Assembly: GCA_022836615.1 (NCBI GenBank)
Contig: MU405404.1
Coordinates: 1 to 53,674 of the forward strand
Origin: Annulohypoxylon bovei var. microspora
Taxonomy: Eukaryota > Ascomycota > Sordariomycetes > Xylariales > Hypoxylaceae
Length of the DNA stretch: 53,674 nucleotides
Direction of reading: 5' to 3'
How positions within the stretch are numbered: the first letter of the stretch is position 1; every line of letters begins with the position of its first letter. Shown piece after piece: positions 21,426-32,770 of the stretch. A program made the translations under genes and the position numbers. Below the pieces are notes generated by a model. That model saw only the letters and a program-made list of their open reading frames with translations, was not told the DNA's origin and did not search any database.

Positions 21426-23537
21426 TCATTCTCTCTGAGCGGACGTCGGGGTGTTGCTCACAGGAGCCGAGCTCGCAATCCTCTCCTTCTCTCGCTTCTC
21501 CCGCCATCGCTGCAAGGACTTTGCAAGCTTTGCATCATCGGCAAATTTATTTTTCTTCTTCTTCTTCTTGCTGCCCGCCGTAGAGCTCGCTGCGATAGAC
21601 GAACTGAAACTTGCGATGCTCTCTGTTGGGGATCGTGGGAGGGCGTTAACTGAGAGTCGTTTCGGTACATCATTGCCGAGCTCCTCGCTAGCCTTTCTCT
21701 TGTGACGGGATACATCAGAAAATGATCGTGCGAATACTTTGGTGGCGGCTGGCCTCTTTTCAATTTCCCCCAGAGACTTCTGCAGTGGCACGACTTTCCT
21801 ATTTTCCTCAGCTTGTTGTGTAGATATAACTGCTGGGAAACTTGAAGAACTATTTTCAACGATTGCTGGTTCTGAAACGCTGGGTACTGGTCTGCTCGAA
21901 TCCTCGTCCATATCAATGTCGTCGTCGTTTTTCGAGGCAGGTCTATGCCCCTTTACGAGTAGTACAGCATCCGGCGTACTTGTTACCTCCTGGGCTTGTG
22001 AAGGTGTTAAGCCTAGGAGTTCTTGAGCAGAACGAAGCTCATCTGGATAGTGATCAAGTGTTGACTGAAGATTTTGCTTCGTAATGACTCGTGATGTAAA
22101 CAGTTGGTCATCATCAATTCCGTTAAACCACTCGATGGCGTTCAAAACCTTGACAGGGGGTTCCGCGTCGTCACAGTCCCTAACGTACGATACATATCCT
22201 TCGTGCCAAGCTCGGATGAAATCATCATATAATGAGGTTCGTATCCTTCGTTGCTGAAGTTGGATGTACATGCATGCCGTTACGAAATCGTTAATGGTCC
22301 CATTGTAAGTTGGGTACGTTACAGTGTAACGGACGAATGGTGCTTGAGATTCCAAGTCTGGATGGGTGACGATCGGGGGTCTGGTCTGTGGGATAGGCAG
22401 GGCAGGTGGCGAAGATATAAGTGGTGGCGACCGAGGTTTGTACTCGGGTGAGTGACATTGGACTTGCGGGGAATTTTGAACATCAGGTTCTTCATGGCTG
22501 ACGTGGGATTCCTTAGATGGAGAAGTGGTTGGGTTAACATGCCAACCAGGTATGTCCCTGACTAGAGCTTCACCTGGTATGGTAGAAGGTATGGTGGAAG
22601 GTATAATGGAGGATGATGTATTAATTGTTGACATCGAACTTTGAATGTCTGTAGTGGGCGAATCTGTATGCTCTATTTGCGCCGCGTTGCAATTAAGATG
22701 AGTTGACGCCGGTCGACTCTTTGTCGGGCGATAAAACTCCGTGACCGGTTTGTAGATCCGTTGCTTCGGTTTTACTTCTTGCTGTACAGAAGATGGCTCT
22801 GACAGCTGGTAAGTACATGGCACAATTTGGGCTGAGGGTGGTGTTGCAAATGTTGGGACGGCCGATTTATTGACAGGAGGGATGCTGTCATCAATAGCGG
22901 TTGGCACTTCAACCTCGAGGGGTTCCTCTTCCGGGTTGCTTGACGGAAAAGGAGGCAGCGGGTGTCGTTTGACCGAGGAAGGTTGCTTGTCCGTAAGCCT
23001 CGTGGGCTCCGTGGGCCGAGGAGAAGAAACGGGCGGTAGTTGTGTAACGAATTGTGGTGGTGCCTCTTTGTTGCCGACTCTTTGAGGTGGATGTTTGTGC
23101 TCTGGCGGGCTTGACGGCCAAGATGCCGGGTTCCGCTCATCACAGTCATCGGGTTGAGACTGAAAACTTGGTGCCGGACTACCCTCTTTTCCATCCTGGC
23201 TACCATCGTCGGATTGTGGGTTGGGGAGAGACTGTGATAATTCGGTTATTTCCTCTGATTCTTCTGGTTCTTCTGGTTGCGCCTCTTCCGGTTGCGTCTC
23301 TTCCGATTGCCGAGCGTGACATTTTTTTAAGCTTTCTAAAACATCAGGCGGTACGTTAAGAAAACGCTTAGGACAATTGCTAAGAAATGTTGCCCATGAT
23401 TCCTGGCGTCCGAGAAGTTTGTGTTGGTCAGTAGGTATTCTGACTAGTCGTCGTTGGAGTCGTTTCCCTTCAAAAATTTCTGGGAGAGAGGAATGAAGAG
23501 AGCTTGGCTCTGTCGTCGGTTTCTGGTTCTTTGCCAT
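21426..23537 (-). CDS. Unrecognised, mostly disordered protein
   Basis: Single exon of 703 residues, starting at the ATG 23537. I do not recognise the family. Residues 1-75 look ordered and conserved-like (LPEIFEGKRLQRRLVRIP, then SWATFLSNCPKRFLNVPPDVLESL). A long middle part is rich in Pro, Ser, Glu and Gln, with repeated EEPEESEE-type runs at about 80-105. A second ordered region lies at about residues 395-525 (PFVRYTVTYPTYNGTINDFV, IRTSLYDDFIRAWHEGYVSYV, IEWFNGIDDDQLFTSRVITK). The tail is basic, with a poly-Lys run and a charged helix (KLAKSLQRWREKREKERI), suggestive of a nuclear protein. Two ACGCGT boxes in its promoter hint at G1/S-regulated expression. A scaffold-type nuclear protein is one possibility, but no function is claimed. 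Confidence 0.75.
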   Translation of the reverse strand: MAKNQKPTTEPSSLHSSLPEIFEGKRLQRRLVRIPTDQHKLLGRQESWATFLSNCPKRFLNVPPDVLESLKKCHARQSEETQPEEAQPEEPEESEEITELSQSLPNPQSDDGSQDGKEGSPAPSFQSQPDDCDERNPASWPSSPPEHKHPPQRVGNKEAPPQFVTQLPPVSSPRPTEPTRLTDKQPSSVKRHPLPPFPSSNPEEEPLEVEVPTAIDDSIPPVNKSAVPTFATPPSAQIVPCTYQLSEPSSVQQEVKPKQRIYKPVTEFYRPTKSRPASTHLNCNAAQIEHTDSPTTDIQSSMSTINTSSSIIPSTIPSTIPGEALVRDIPGWHVNPTTSPSKESHVSHEEPDVQNSPQVQCHSPEYKPRSPPLISSPPALPIPQTRPPIVTHPDLESQAPFVRYTVTYPTYNGTINDFVTACMYIQLQQRRIRTSLYDDFIRAWHEGYVSYVRDCDDAEPPVKVLNAIEWFNGIDDDQLFTSRVITKQNLQSTLDHYPDELRSAQELLGLTPSQAQEVTSTPDAVLLVKGHRPASKNDDDIDMDEDSSRPVPSVSEPAIVENSSSSFPAVISTQQAEENRKVVPLQKSLGEIEKRPAATKVFARSFSDVSRHKRKASEELGNDVPKRLSVNALPRSPTESIASFSSSIAASSTAGSKKKKKKNKFADDAKLAKSLQRWREKREKERIASSAPVSNTPTSAQRE

Positions 23538-24490
23538 CTCTGACTAATAGTGAGAACATCATCTATAGTGGGAGATATGTAAGGTGATGGTGCATATTAT
23601 CAGGCATCATGACACTGCTCGAACATGACTAGTGCCTGTATGATGTGGATCTATTTGAAGTGTGCTCTGCTGGTGATTGCTGATTTGTGCATTGAGAAGT
23701 GTTAAACGCGTTTAACGCGTGATGAAAAGAATAGTTGTGGGGCAGAGGTTTTTAAGAGCACATGCGAATTCACGTGCCTGCATTTCATACTGGAACTGTG
23801 CGAAGCATTGATCCGAGTCATTGGTTCAGGAGCTTGGACCCTATCACCTTCAGCTGACATTGCGGGGCTTTAACACCGTTTAGGTAATTCAAGCCCACAT
23901 TGTACATCAGTTTACGGGTAGATTTACCGCTAAGCTTAAAGTATCTTCTCCATTAAAACGACGTTAGTGGGGTTAAGTAAGGCAGTTACTACCGTTGTGT
24001 ATCAGAAGCTGAAAAGTGGACCCCGCAGCTCGATAAGCCTTCAAGATTCCCGGGTCCCTCTCTTGCATCACCTCTAGATCTTGGTTCTTTGCAAATCAAA
24101 ACATCAAAACACATTTATATCATATGAGAGAGACTTTCACTTTTCTTTTCGTGGCGGCTGCCGCCGTGTATTACTGACCATCTCTCAACTTTGACCTAAG
24201 CTATTTCACACTGGGCCTCTTGATTAGCTCTTCTACGAAGCATACGAGCTATTCGCTACCAAATGACCAACTTTCGAAGAGCATTTGCTTCTTCAACCAC
24301 AAAGTTTACGAATACAAGCAGACGTTGCTAGGCAGATCTGAGGGGTACTTTAGGAAGGTATACCAAAATTACACCCATAATTCCTTGCAATATTAATACT
24401 ATATACCTACCTACCTGTTACTGATAACTATCACTTAAAGTACTCTAACAAGTTGGATTACGTCGCCGATGTCTCAAACGAATCGCCACC
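23538..24490. other. Divergent promoter region between the unrecognised gene and FAB1
   Basis: No gene seen. A 16 bp perfect palindrome with an adjacent second ACGCGT box lies at 23701-23720 (listed separately). The FAB1 side (about 24190-24490) has several ATGs out of frame with FAB1 and a pyrimidine-rich stretch. Confidence 0.55.
23701..23720. promoter_or_regulatory. Palindrome with two MluI cell-cycle (ACGCGT) boxes
   Basis: GTTAAACGCGTTTAAC (23701-23716) is a perfect 16 bp palindrome centred on ACGCGT, and a second ACGCGT follows at 23715-23720. ACGCGT is the MCB element bound by Mbp1-type APSES factors at G1/S genes in fungi. The pair lies 164 bp upstream of the start codon of the minus-strand unrecognised gene and about 770 bp from the FAB1 start, so it most likely serves the former. 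Confidence 0.55.
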
Positions 24491-27400
24491 ATGTCTGACA
24501 AGAAACCTCCGACTCCGCTTCCCCCTTCGACGGTAGCCTCTTCTGCTCCAAAATCTCGCCAGGGCTCCGTTGCTTCAGCCTCCTTTATCACTCCCCAAAT
24601 CGACAAAGAACAGCTTTCCCAGGCGCTTGACAAGATCCATACTTCTGCCAAGGAGAGTAACATCTTGACGACCTTCAACGACCTTGCGCCCCCGCCCGAC
24701 TTGACCGCTTCTAATGAAAGTAAAGGACTTGCGGGCGATATTGTGCAAAATGGCTTGAGTGGTCTATATTCCCGATTTAAAGAGGCTGTTGGAGTTAGTG
24801 GGAAGGATAAATTTGTTGCAACTACAGCTTCAGCTACAGGTACCAGGGAGGGTCCAGATTCAAACGATGGGGATACTGCGTCTAGGAAGAGCTCAAGCAC
24901 TACTGCTACGGCTTCCAAGATCTCTACTTCTTTGCTACGCGCCGATACCGCGATCACCAGTTCAACTCTTAGTTCAAATCTATCCGACCCGATGGCATCT
25001 ACTATTTCCTCTTCGGGGGCGGCTCTGACTAGCGAAAGTCAATCCCAACAACCTCAGTCAACAATGGCCTCGTCCGTTACCAACCTGACCGGCGTAGCCA
25101 CTTCGAAATCTGCTTCTTCAAGCCGTCAGAGCATACCAAATATGACAAAGGCATCGGCCACTGTTGCACCTGTCCACGTCAGCGCTTTCAAAGAAGCCCC
25201 TCGTGGCGCGTCAACAAAGACTGAAGATAGTCTAAGTAGGGGGAATGTCAGGAGAAGTAGTGCCAAGACGAATGACGGACAGCCTGCCGTTCTAGTCTCC
25301 GAGATGTCGACGTTTCATAATGTGTCAGGGAACAAGCGTGTTCCCACTCTTGACAAGATCGCCATCCCTACTCATACCAGAAGAGAGGAGGAGCTTAATA
25401 CAGATGGAAATATTGATTCCCCTACTAGCCCTATAAAGAGGTCAAATGCTGCGCCGTCCGTTTCTACGGCCCCTAATTCTACTTCATCCGATCCTTATGT
25501 ATCCCAGCCCTCCCGGCCTTCCGCCAAGGATATGATTAGGCGACCGGCTCTTCTTGACCGGATCAGTTATTCTCGGACTCGCGGAGATCTTTCAAGGTCC
25601 TCATCCTTGTCAAGAGGAACTACCGAACACAGTCCTATAAGTACATCTGCTCATAACAGCGTTCATCACGAGTCGTTTGCGCAAGTCCCTGAACCTCAGC
25701 GGATGAGATCGGGCGAGTATAGAATTCCCGGCACGACCACGGACGAAGGTGCTCCTGAGATAGTCAACGCTAAACTTGCCTCTATGCGAAAACAAGTCTT
25801 GAGCAAGGACTTCTGGATGGCTGATGAGACCTGTAAGGAGTGTTTTTTGTGTGGTGCTCCGTTCACTGCCTTTCGCCGTAAACATCACTGCAGGACTTGC
25901 GGTTGTATCTTTGATAGTGGATGTACATCTATTATTGGAGGTCAACGGTTTGGTGTTCAAGGGACATTACGTGTTTGTAAGCCTTGCTTGACTATTATTG
26001 TTCAAAGACAGGATGAGCCGTTGTCGGATGATGATGACTCGGCTGATGATTCGTTTCTTCCAACAATCTTTCGCTCGAACCAATCTAGGCGGGGATACTC
26101 GCCGTTCTCAAGGGCCGATCAAGACGATGCTAGTGCTTCCGAAAGGACCGAAGATTTTGACGATGACAGCAGATCACTTACTGCTCCTATGATGGCAATT
26201 CCCGCCGCAAGACGCATTGGAGAGTCGTCGAATCGTAACTCGGCTGTATTAGAGATTGACGTGCCACAGCTTAGTAGACCAAGCTCGTCCAGATCTCTTA
26301 AGTCAGGTAACCCAGGTAGACCCCAGTCTTCCGGCCATAGGCGTCACCATTCCAAGCATAACTTATGGAACCGCCTTAAAGCTTCGCCGGAGCAAAGGGC
26401 TCCTTTCCGGAAATCGGCGAGGGAAGAGGCGGGTAGGAAGAGTGGTTTACATGCTTTCCATGACGATAATGTCATCGACCCAGACTTGGCTCCATTCATG
26501 TCAGATGAATCTAGTGGCGATGAGCAGATGAGTATCGCTGGAGCGATGGCCGGATCAGATCTTTATCCACCACCGGCGACCGACTCCGAGAGGTCGAGCT
26601 TCGGGGCATATCTCACTGCTGGAAGGAAACTTAGAAGTCGGGGTCAAATGGAAAAAAGCATCAGCGGGGTGAGCTTCACCAGCCGTAATATTGATGACTT
26701 CCACCCCAGATCTTCTAGACGGCGAAACTTGAGCATTGCCAGTGGACATCACCTCCGCTCTCCTCGACCCAAATCATCTGCACTGAGAGGGCCGACTGGC
26801 TCAAGTGAGACTCTCCCATTGTTTGACAGCCCTGGTGGATCTGAAGTGCCACGTCTTACTCGAAGTTCGTCCATGAAAGGAGAAAATGAGCCCCGTCTAG
26901 AGCTCAACTCTGCGAGCTTGGTACACGTTCGGAAGCTCCTACGGCAACTTCTCCAAGACTCTGACATACCAAACGTAACCTCGTGGGAAAAGGCCTTAGT
27001 GCCAATACTATTGAAATGCACATCATCCGTGGACCCCGATATTGATAATGGGGATGATATTGACATCCGACACTATGTCAAGCTGAAGAAGATACCGGGG
27101 GGCAGGCCTAGTGATACCTGCTATGTTTCTGGTGTCATTTTTACGAAGAAGTTGGCCCTGAAGAGTATGCCGCGCCGCATGCCTAATCCTCGCGTTGTAA
27201 TTGTATCTTTCCCGATTGAGTATCAACGCCACCAGCAGCAATTCATGAGCCTGCAACCAGTTATCGAACAGGAACGAGAATTTCTGAAACAGCTGGTGAA
27301 TCGGATTACCGCCCTACGACCTCAGCTACTGTTAGCTGAAAAAAGCGTATCGGGTCTCGCATTGCAATTTTTGTCGGACGCAAAGATTTCCGTAGCCTAC

Positions 27401-30400
27401 AACGTGAAGCCGTCTGTTCTTTCGGCAGTCTCAAGATGCTTAGAGACCGAGATCATATCCTCCGTGGATATGTTGGCGCTTCCTCCGCATCAGTTTCAAA
27501 CGGGAAAAAGTTCAGGTTATGAAGTGAAGACGTTCGTCAACGAAGAAATTCCTGGCCGGAAGAAGACATACATGTTTTTGTCAAGCAACCAGGAAGAACT
27601 TGGATGTACCATCGCCCTAAGAGGAGCGTCTACGGATATTCTCTCGAAGCTCAAACGAATAACCGAGTTCATGGTGTATGTGGTATACAACCTTAAGCTC
27701 GAGTCTTGTCTGGTGCGTGATTCATACATTCAGCTCCCCACTAGTGAAGATATGTCGAGGGATACTTCTCAACCTGCCGAGGGAAGTATGATCTCTTTTG
27801 GCACAAGGGCATCTATCATAGATGATGATGGACAGAGAAGTTTGCCTACCTCGACCCAAGATGAACTACCTTCAAGTCAAGAAGATCCCCCTCTGGAGAA
27901 GACGGCTGAGGTGCTGCCGAGCAATACGACACCGCCAGACCAGGCCCCCTCCCAGCCGGTCCAGCCAAATGACCGGGTAGTGTCTCTACACGAGTCGCAT
28001 CCTCGCTCCGTCCATGACAGCCCCGTCCCAGAGGATATTCCTATGCCAACCTTCTACAGTGATATGGTAGCCAAGTATGAGACGAAGATTCTCTCGGCGT
28101 CCCCGTTCGTCAAATTCGCTCAACCGTATCTACTCATGAAAGCTCGGGAACAGGAAAGAAAACTGTTACATTTAAAACGGTTGCGGGATCATGACATGGT
28201 CGACGAACGTGTCGATGGCGAGAAATCAAACACGCAGAAATTCCAGCTCATCAAACCTCGAATGGTGCTCGAGACTGGCCACAAAGCCCCTCGACAGATG
28301 ATGGAAATACTTCATGCTGTCCACGACGCCGAGTATGATAAAGCTTTCTACAACTATCAGACACAGACGCGCCAGTGGGAAAATTATATCCAAGGCAACA
28401 TCGGTCTATTCGAGCCGTATGCGCACCAGAACATAGTTGTGCTGCATTCAATTATTTGCACCGAAACTAAAATCCCGTGCTTAGAACCCACCTTATTTGC
28501 GTTCGGATTCTATGATGAACATGTTGACAGAAGTAGCGGTATGGCGCCCGACTGCACTTTGGGCCAATATATCGAGGACATCTGCTACAGCGCCGACTCG
28601 AGTTGCACAGCTAACGGATGTGATCGCAAGTTGTACGAACATCACCGAACGTATGTCCATGGTGAAGCACGAATCACTATCTTCATTGAGCAGGATACTA
28701 GAGGTAGACTTCGCGGTGAAAATATCATGATGTGGAGCTATTGTAAGCTCTGCAAGCGTGAAACTAGTGAGATGGAGATGTCGAAAGGGACTTGGAAATA
28801 TTCATTCGGGAAATATCTCGAATTGTCCTTTTGGAGTAGAGGTGCTCATCTTGTCAAGGATGAGGATGCCGATAGCTGGACTTGCCCGCATGATCACCAC
28901 CGAGATCATATACGCTACTTCGGACTACAGGACAAGATTGTTCGTGTTCATTATGATCCTATTGACCTCTTGGAGATTATTGTTCCCCGAGCCAGGATTA
29001 CTTGGAACGTCGAACATGACCTCAACATGAAGAACGAGATCTTTGCTAATGCTCAAGACCGATGGACCCGGTTCACCACCTCCGTAAAGGCTAGACTGAA
29101 AGCTATCAATACCGAGAGCATCCTGTCGGAAAAAGCCGAGGCATGTAAAGGGGAGATCGAGAGATTATCGAAGAAGATACAAGATGATCATACATCACTT
29201 ATCCGAAAGCTTCAGGATAAGTATATGGCTTCTAAATATTATGAGGTCATTCCCTTCAACATTGTTCTTCGAGAGATGCTTGTCAAGGTGACCGAATGGG
29301 ATGCCACGTTCACAAAGTTCGAGGCCGATTTTCTACCTTCGGATAAGGATATTCGGAGGCTAACGATGATTCACCTTCGCAAAATGTTCACGGATGAATC
29401 GAAAGAGTCTAGCAACGAGGCAACTGATAATACCGAAGAAAGTACGCAGACGAGCGTGCCGGACACAGACTCGAAGCCGGATACACAGCAGTCAGAACCC
29501 GTGTCTGATTCTTCTCCGCTTGATACAATTCAAGAAAAGACACCCCTAGACGCCCCGCCCCAAGAAGAAACTCTAGAAAGAGTCGAACCACTAGATCTTG
29601 CGACACCGAAGTCGCCCGTATCTACCAGCTCTATTCCAAGCCAGCTAGAAGATAAAGTTGCAATTCCCCAAGCGTCCCCGCCATTGAATGCCACTTCGAC
29701 TCCAGCGGCATCTCCAAATCTCGCGCCAAATTCGGCAGTCACTTCCGCACCGCCAATGTCACTCACTGAGCAAGTCGAACAAATCCGTCGCCGACAGCAC
29801 TCGTTAGTGCTTGAGAGCACAAGTGCAGCGCCTGTGCCAGGAAACGAACATCCCAAGACGGCTGTAGAGCGCGGTTCTTCTCGTAGGATGGGAATGAACG
29901 TCTCGCCGCCCATGGTTCGGGCCCTATCGCACCCAGTGAATGGTGTGCCAACCCTTCCTCGCATGCATTCTACAGTGGTAGGGAAGAAAATGTTCAGTGC
30001 TAGCAAGGACAAGGATAGAGTGCCGTCCGCCGAGGCACCAGCTGGGAACGAACTTCGAAAGGTTTCAACAAATGAGTCGACTAAAGGGGAGAAGAAGCTA
30101 TTCAGTAATCTCAGGTCTCATCGTAAGGGCAACACGTCCTCCATTCCACGTTTTGTCGGGAAGAAGGACTCGAGGGTTTCTACGATACGCAAACACTTCG
30201 AGCAACTCAGTCGAGAATTCGAAAAGGAGCGCGAGAAAGATCGCGAAAAGCGAAAACAAAAAATGTCGCACTCGAGGCCTTTCCTTCAGCAAGCTACGAC
30301 TAAAGCTATAGTTGAGGTCTACGAGGACGTGGACGAAGCTGTGCAGGAACAAGGACCCGTTGAAGATGAGCATGTCGCTACAGCGGGTCAGGTTGATACT

Positions 30401-32069
30401 AAGCTAAACAGTCATGCGGGATCAGGGCGGCTCTCAACAGAGGCCACGCCTGAGCAAGAGCAGTCTCAGAACCAGCAGTCTCCAAAAGACGATTGCTATC
30501 GCACTGATGAAGTTATGACCGAAGGTGAAACCGACGACCAAACACACACTACGAGCCGGGGTGCGACAGACGATGAGCGAGAGAGTGACAATGAACACTC
30601 GCTAATTGACGGCACAACACTAGAGGAAATCGCCGAATCATTTGACTCCAGCACAGACATCCCAATAGAACTACCCAAACAAGACAAAAATAACTTCATG
30701 AAAGTGCTCACTACATTTTGGAATGAACGATCTGCCAGCCAATGGCCTCCATTAGAATATCCTCTGAATGCAACCGACCACATCTTTATTGACTCTGACA
30801 TTATTGTTCGAGAAGATGAACCTAGTTCTCTGATCGCATTTGCTCTCAGCTCCGAAGATTACAAGGAGAAACTTCGAACTTTTTACCAAAAGAGCAGCGA
30901 CAACGATGCAGCTTCGACTGAAGCAGAGGATGAAGCACGGTCCGAGGTGTTTTCGGATATTGGAGAAAATCTCACTGAGGATCAGTTGGAGACCAAACTT
31001 GTCCACACCACAAGTTGCCACTACAAGTACCAATTCACCGAAGGAACGGCCAAGATGCTTGTCAAAATCTTCTATGCGGAGCAGTTTGATGCCTTGCGAC
31101 GGAAATGTGGAGTTGCCGATCGTATTGTTGAGTCCTTATCCCGGTGTCTCAAGTGGGATTCTAAGGGTGGAAAGACAAAGTCGGTCTTCTTGAAGACTCA
31201 AGATGACCGGCTAGTAATGAAGGTAAGGGGGAGGAACGCCCACCTTGATCTATATGTATAAGCTAATTTCTTTTTTTAGTCCTTGTCACCAGTAGAGACT
31301 GCTGCCTTTTTGAAATTTGCGCCGGCCTACTTTAGCCTTATGGCAGAGGCACTTTTCCATGATCTACCATCAGTGATTGCTAAGATGTTGGGGTTCTTCC
31401 AGGTCATCATAAAGAACCCTGTAACGAACACGGAAATAAAACTGGATCTACTTCTCATGGAGAATTTGTTCTATGATCGAGCTCCTACCAGGATCTTTGA
31501 TCTGAAGGGATCAATGAGGAATCGAAAAATCCAGTCAACTGGTGAACAGAACGAAGTTCTCCTCGATGAAAACATGGTGGAATATATCTATGAGTCTCCA
31601 CTGTTCGCGAGAGAACATTCGAAGAAACTCTTGCGGGTTTCGGTTTGGAATGATACGCTTTTCCTGGCCCGCCAAAACGTGATGGATTATTCCTTGATGA
31701 TCGCCGTCGACGAAGCGAAGAAGGAGTTAGTGGTAGGTATTATCGACTGTATCCGAACGTACACCTGGGACAAGAAACTTGAAAGCTGGATCAAGGACCG
31801 CGGTTTCGCAGGTGGCGGCCGCAACAGGCCAACTGTAACCAGTCCTAAGGAGTATAAATCGAGATTCAGGGAGGCTATGGCCAGGTATTTAATTCTTCAA
31901 GAACAACATGAAGCTTAATACTAACTCTTAAAAAAAAAGATACATCCTCGAAGCACCGAACTGCTGGCACCAATTCAGTGTACCCTTGCTGGCATCGTCG
32001 AGACTACGGGCCGAGCTTAATGCTGCAGTAGGGGATGAAGCACTAGTTGCGGATGCAGGCGCAGCATGA
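24491..32069 (+). CDS. FAB1: 1-phosphatidylinositol-3-phosphate 5-kinase (Fab1/PIKfyve)
   Basis: Three exons, 24491-31222, 31280-31884 and 31940-32069, give 2488 residues. The last intron (55 bp, CTAAC branch, run of A before the AG) must be spliced: it replaces a false end with RYILEAPNCWHQFS, the conserved C-terminal turn of the kinase. The enzyme makes PtdIns(3,5)P2 on vacuole and endosome membranes. The FYVE zinc finger (about 440-505; CKECFLC, RKHHCRTCG, RVCKPC) binds PtdIns3P. A Cpn60/TCP1-like region (about 880-1075) and the Cys/Arg-rich region (about 1317-1500, CLEPTLFAFGFYDEH) would bind the Vac14/Fig4 complex. The kinase (about 2170-2465) has RIFDLKGS, NVMDYSLM and GIIDCIRTYTWDKK. 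Residues 1-435 and 1620-2080 are Ser/Pro/Glu-rich and disordered. All expected parts are present. Confidence 0.96.
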
Positions 32070-32770
32070 ATTGCATTTTGATGAATAAGCTAGGCATGGC
32101 CTATTGTATGAGTGATGTATATTGGAAGTGATTATGAAACGAAATTACGAGGCGTTTGCAGAGATATCGGACAGAAACGGGGCAACCTAATTCTTTAATA
32201 TGAAGATGTCGACGAGACATATGAGATGAACGAAAGCATCATAGGGGCAGGAAGGTGAAAACGCATGGCTGACCTTTGTTTCTTGCTCTTAACAGATACC
32301 CTTTTAATGATGAACACTTGATCTTCGGAATAATTTCATTGAAGAATAATCGAGTGTTGTTGATGATTTGCAGCTCTTATTAAGATACCGGGCACCTACT
32401 ACTAAGTCCAATGCGAAGTTAAATGACGTAGGAATACACCACTGTGTCCGAAGCATAGGGTGTTGTTGGGCGGTAATTACAGCCCTACAACGTGGTACAG
32501 CTGAGACCCACAAGCGCTAAGATCTGCCGACTTCCTTGTCCATTTTTAGTCTACTGCTACAGTATCTCACTCAATCAACCTTAAAAAACATCCATTTCAT
32601 TTCCATCTCATTAGTGAAGACTCATCACAACTCTAGAAATGAAATCATCTCATCTCATCTCACGGACATGCTATGAGATACAATCATGAAAACTTTAAAG
32701 ATGATAAAATGATGGTAGTGATATCAATAGTAATTAATCACACACCGCCGTCGCAGCAGCAGCTACCATT
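32070..32770. other. Intergenic region between FAB1 and MDM12
   Basis: Holds the FAB1 3' end and the MDM12 promoter. Near 32590-32670 there are repeated CATCTCAT words. No gene or RNA recognised. Confidence 0.5.
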
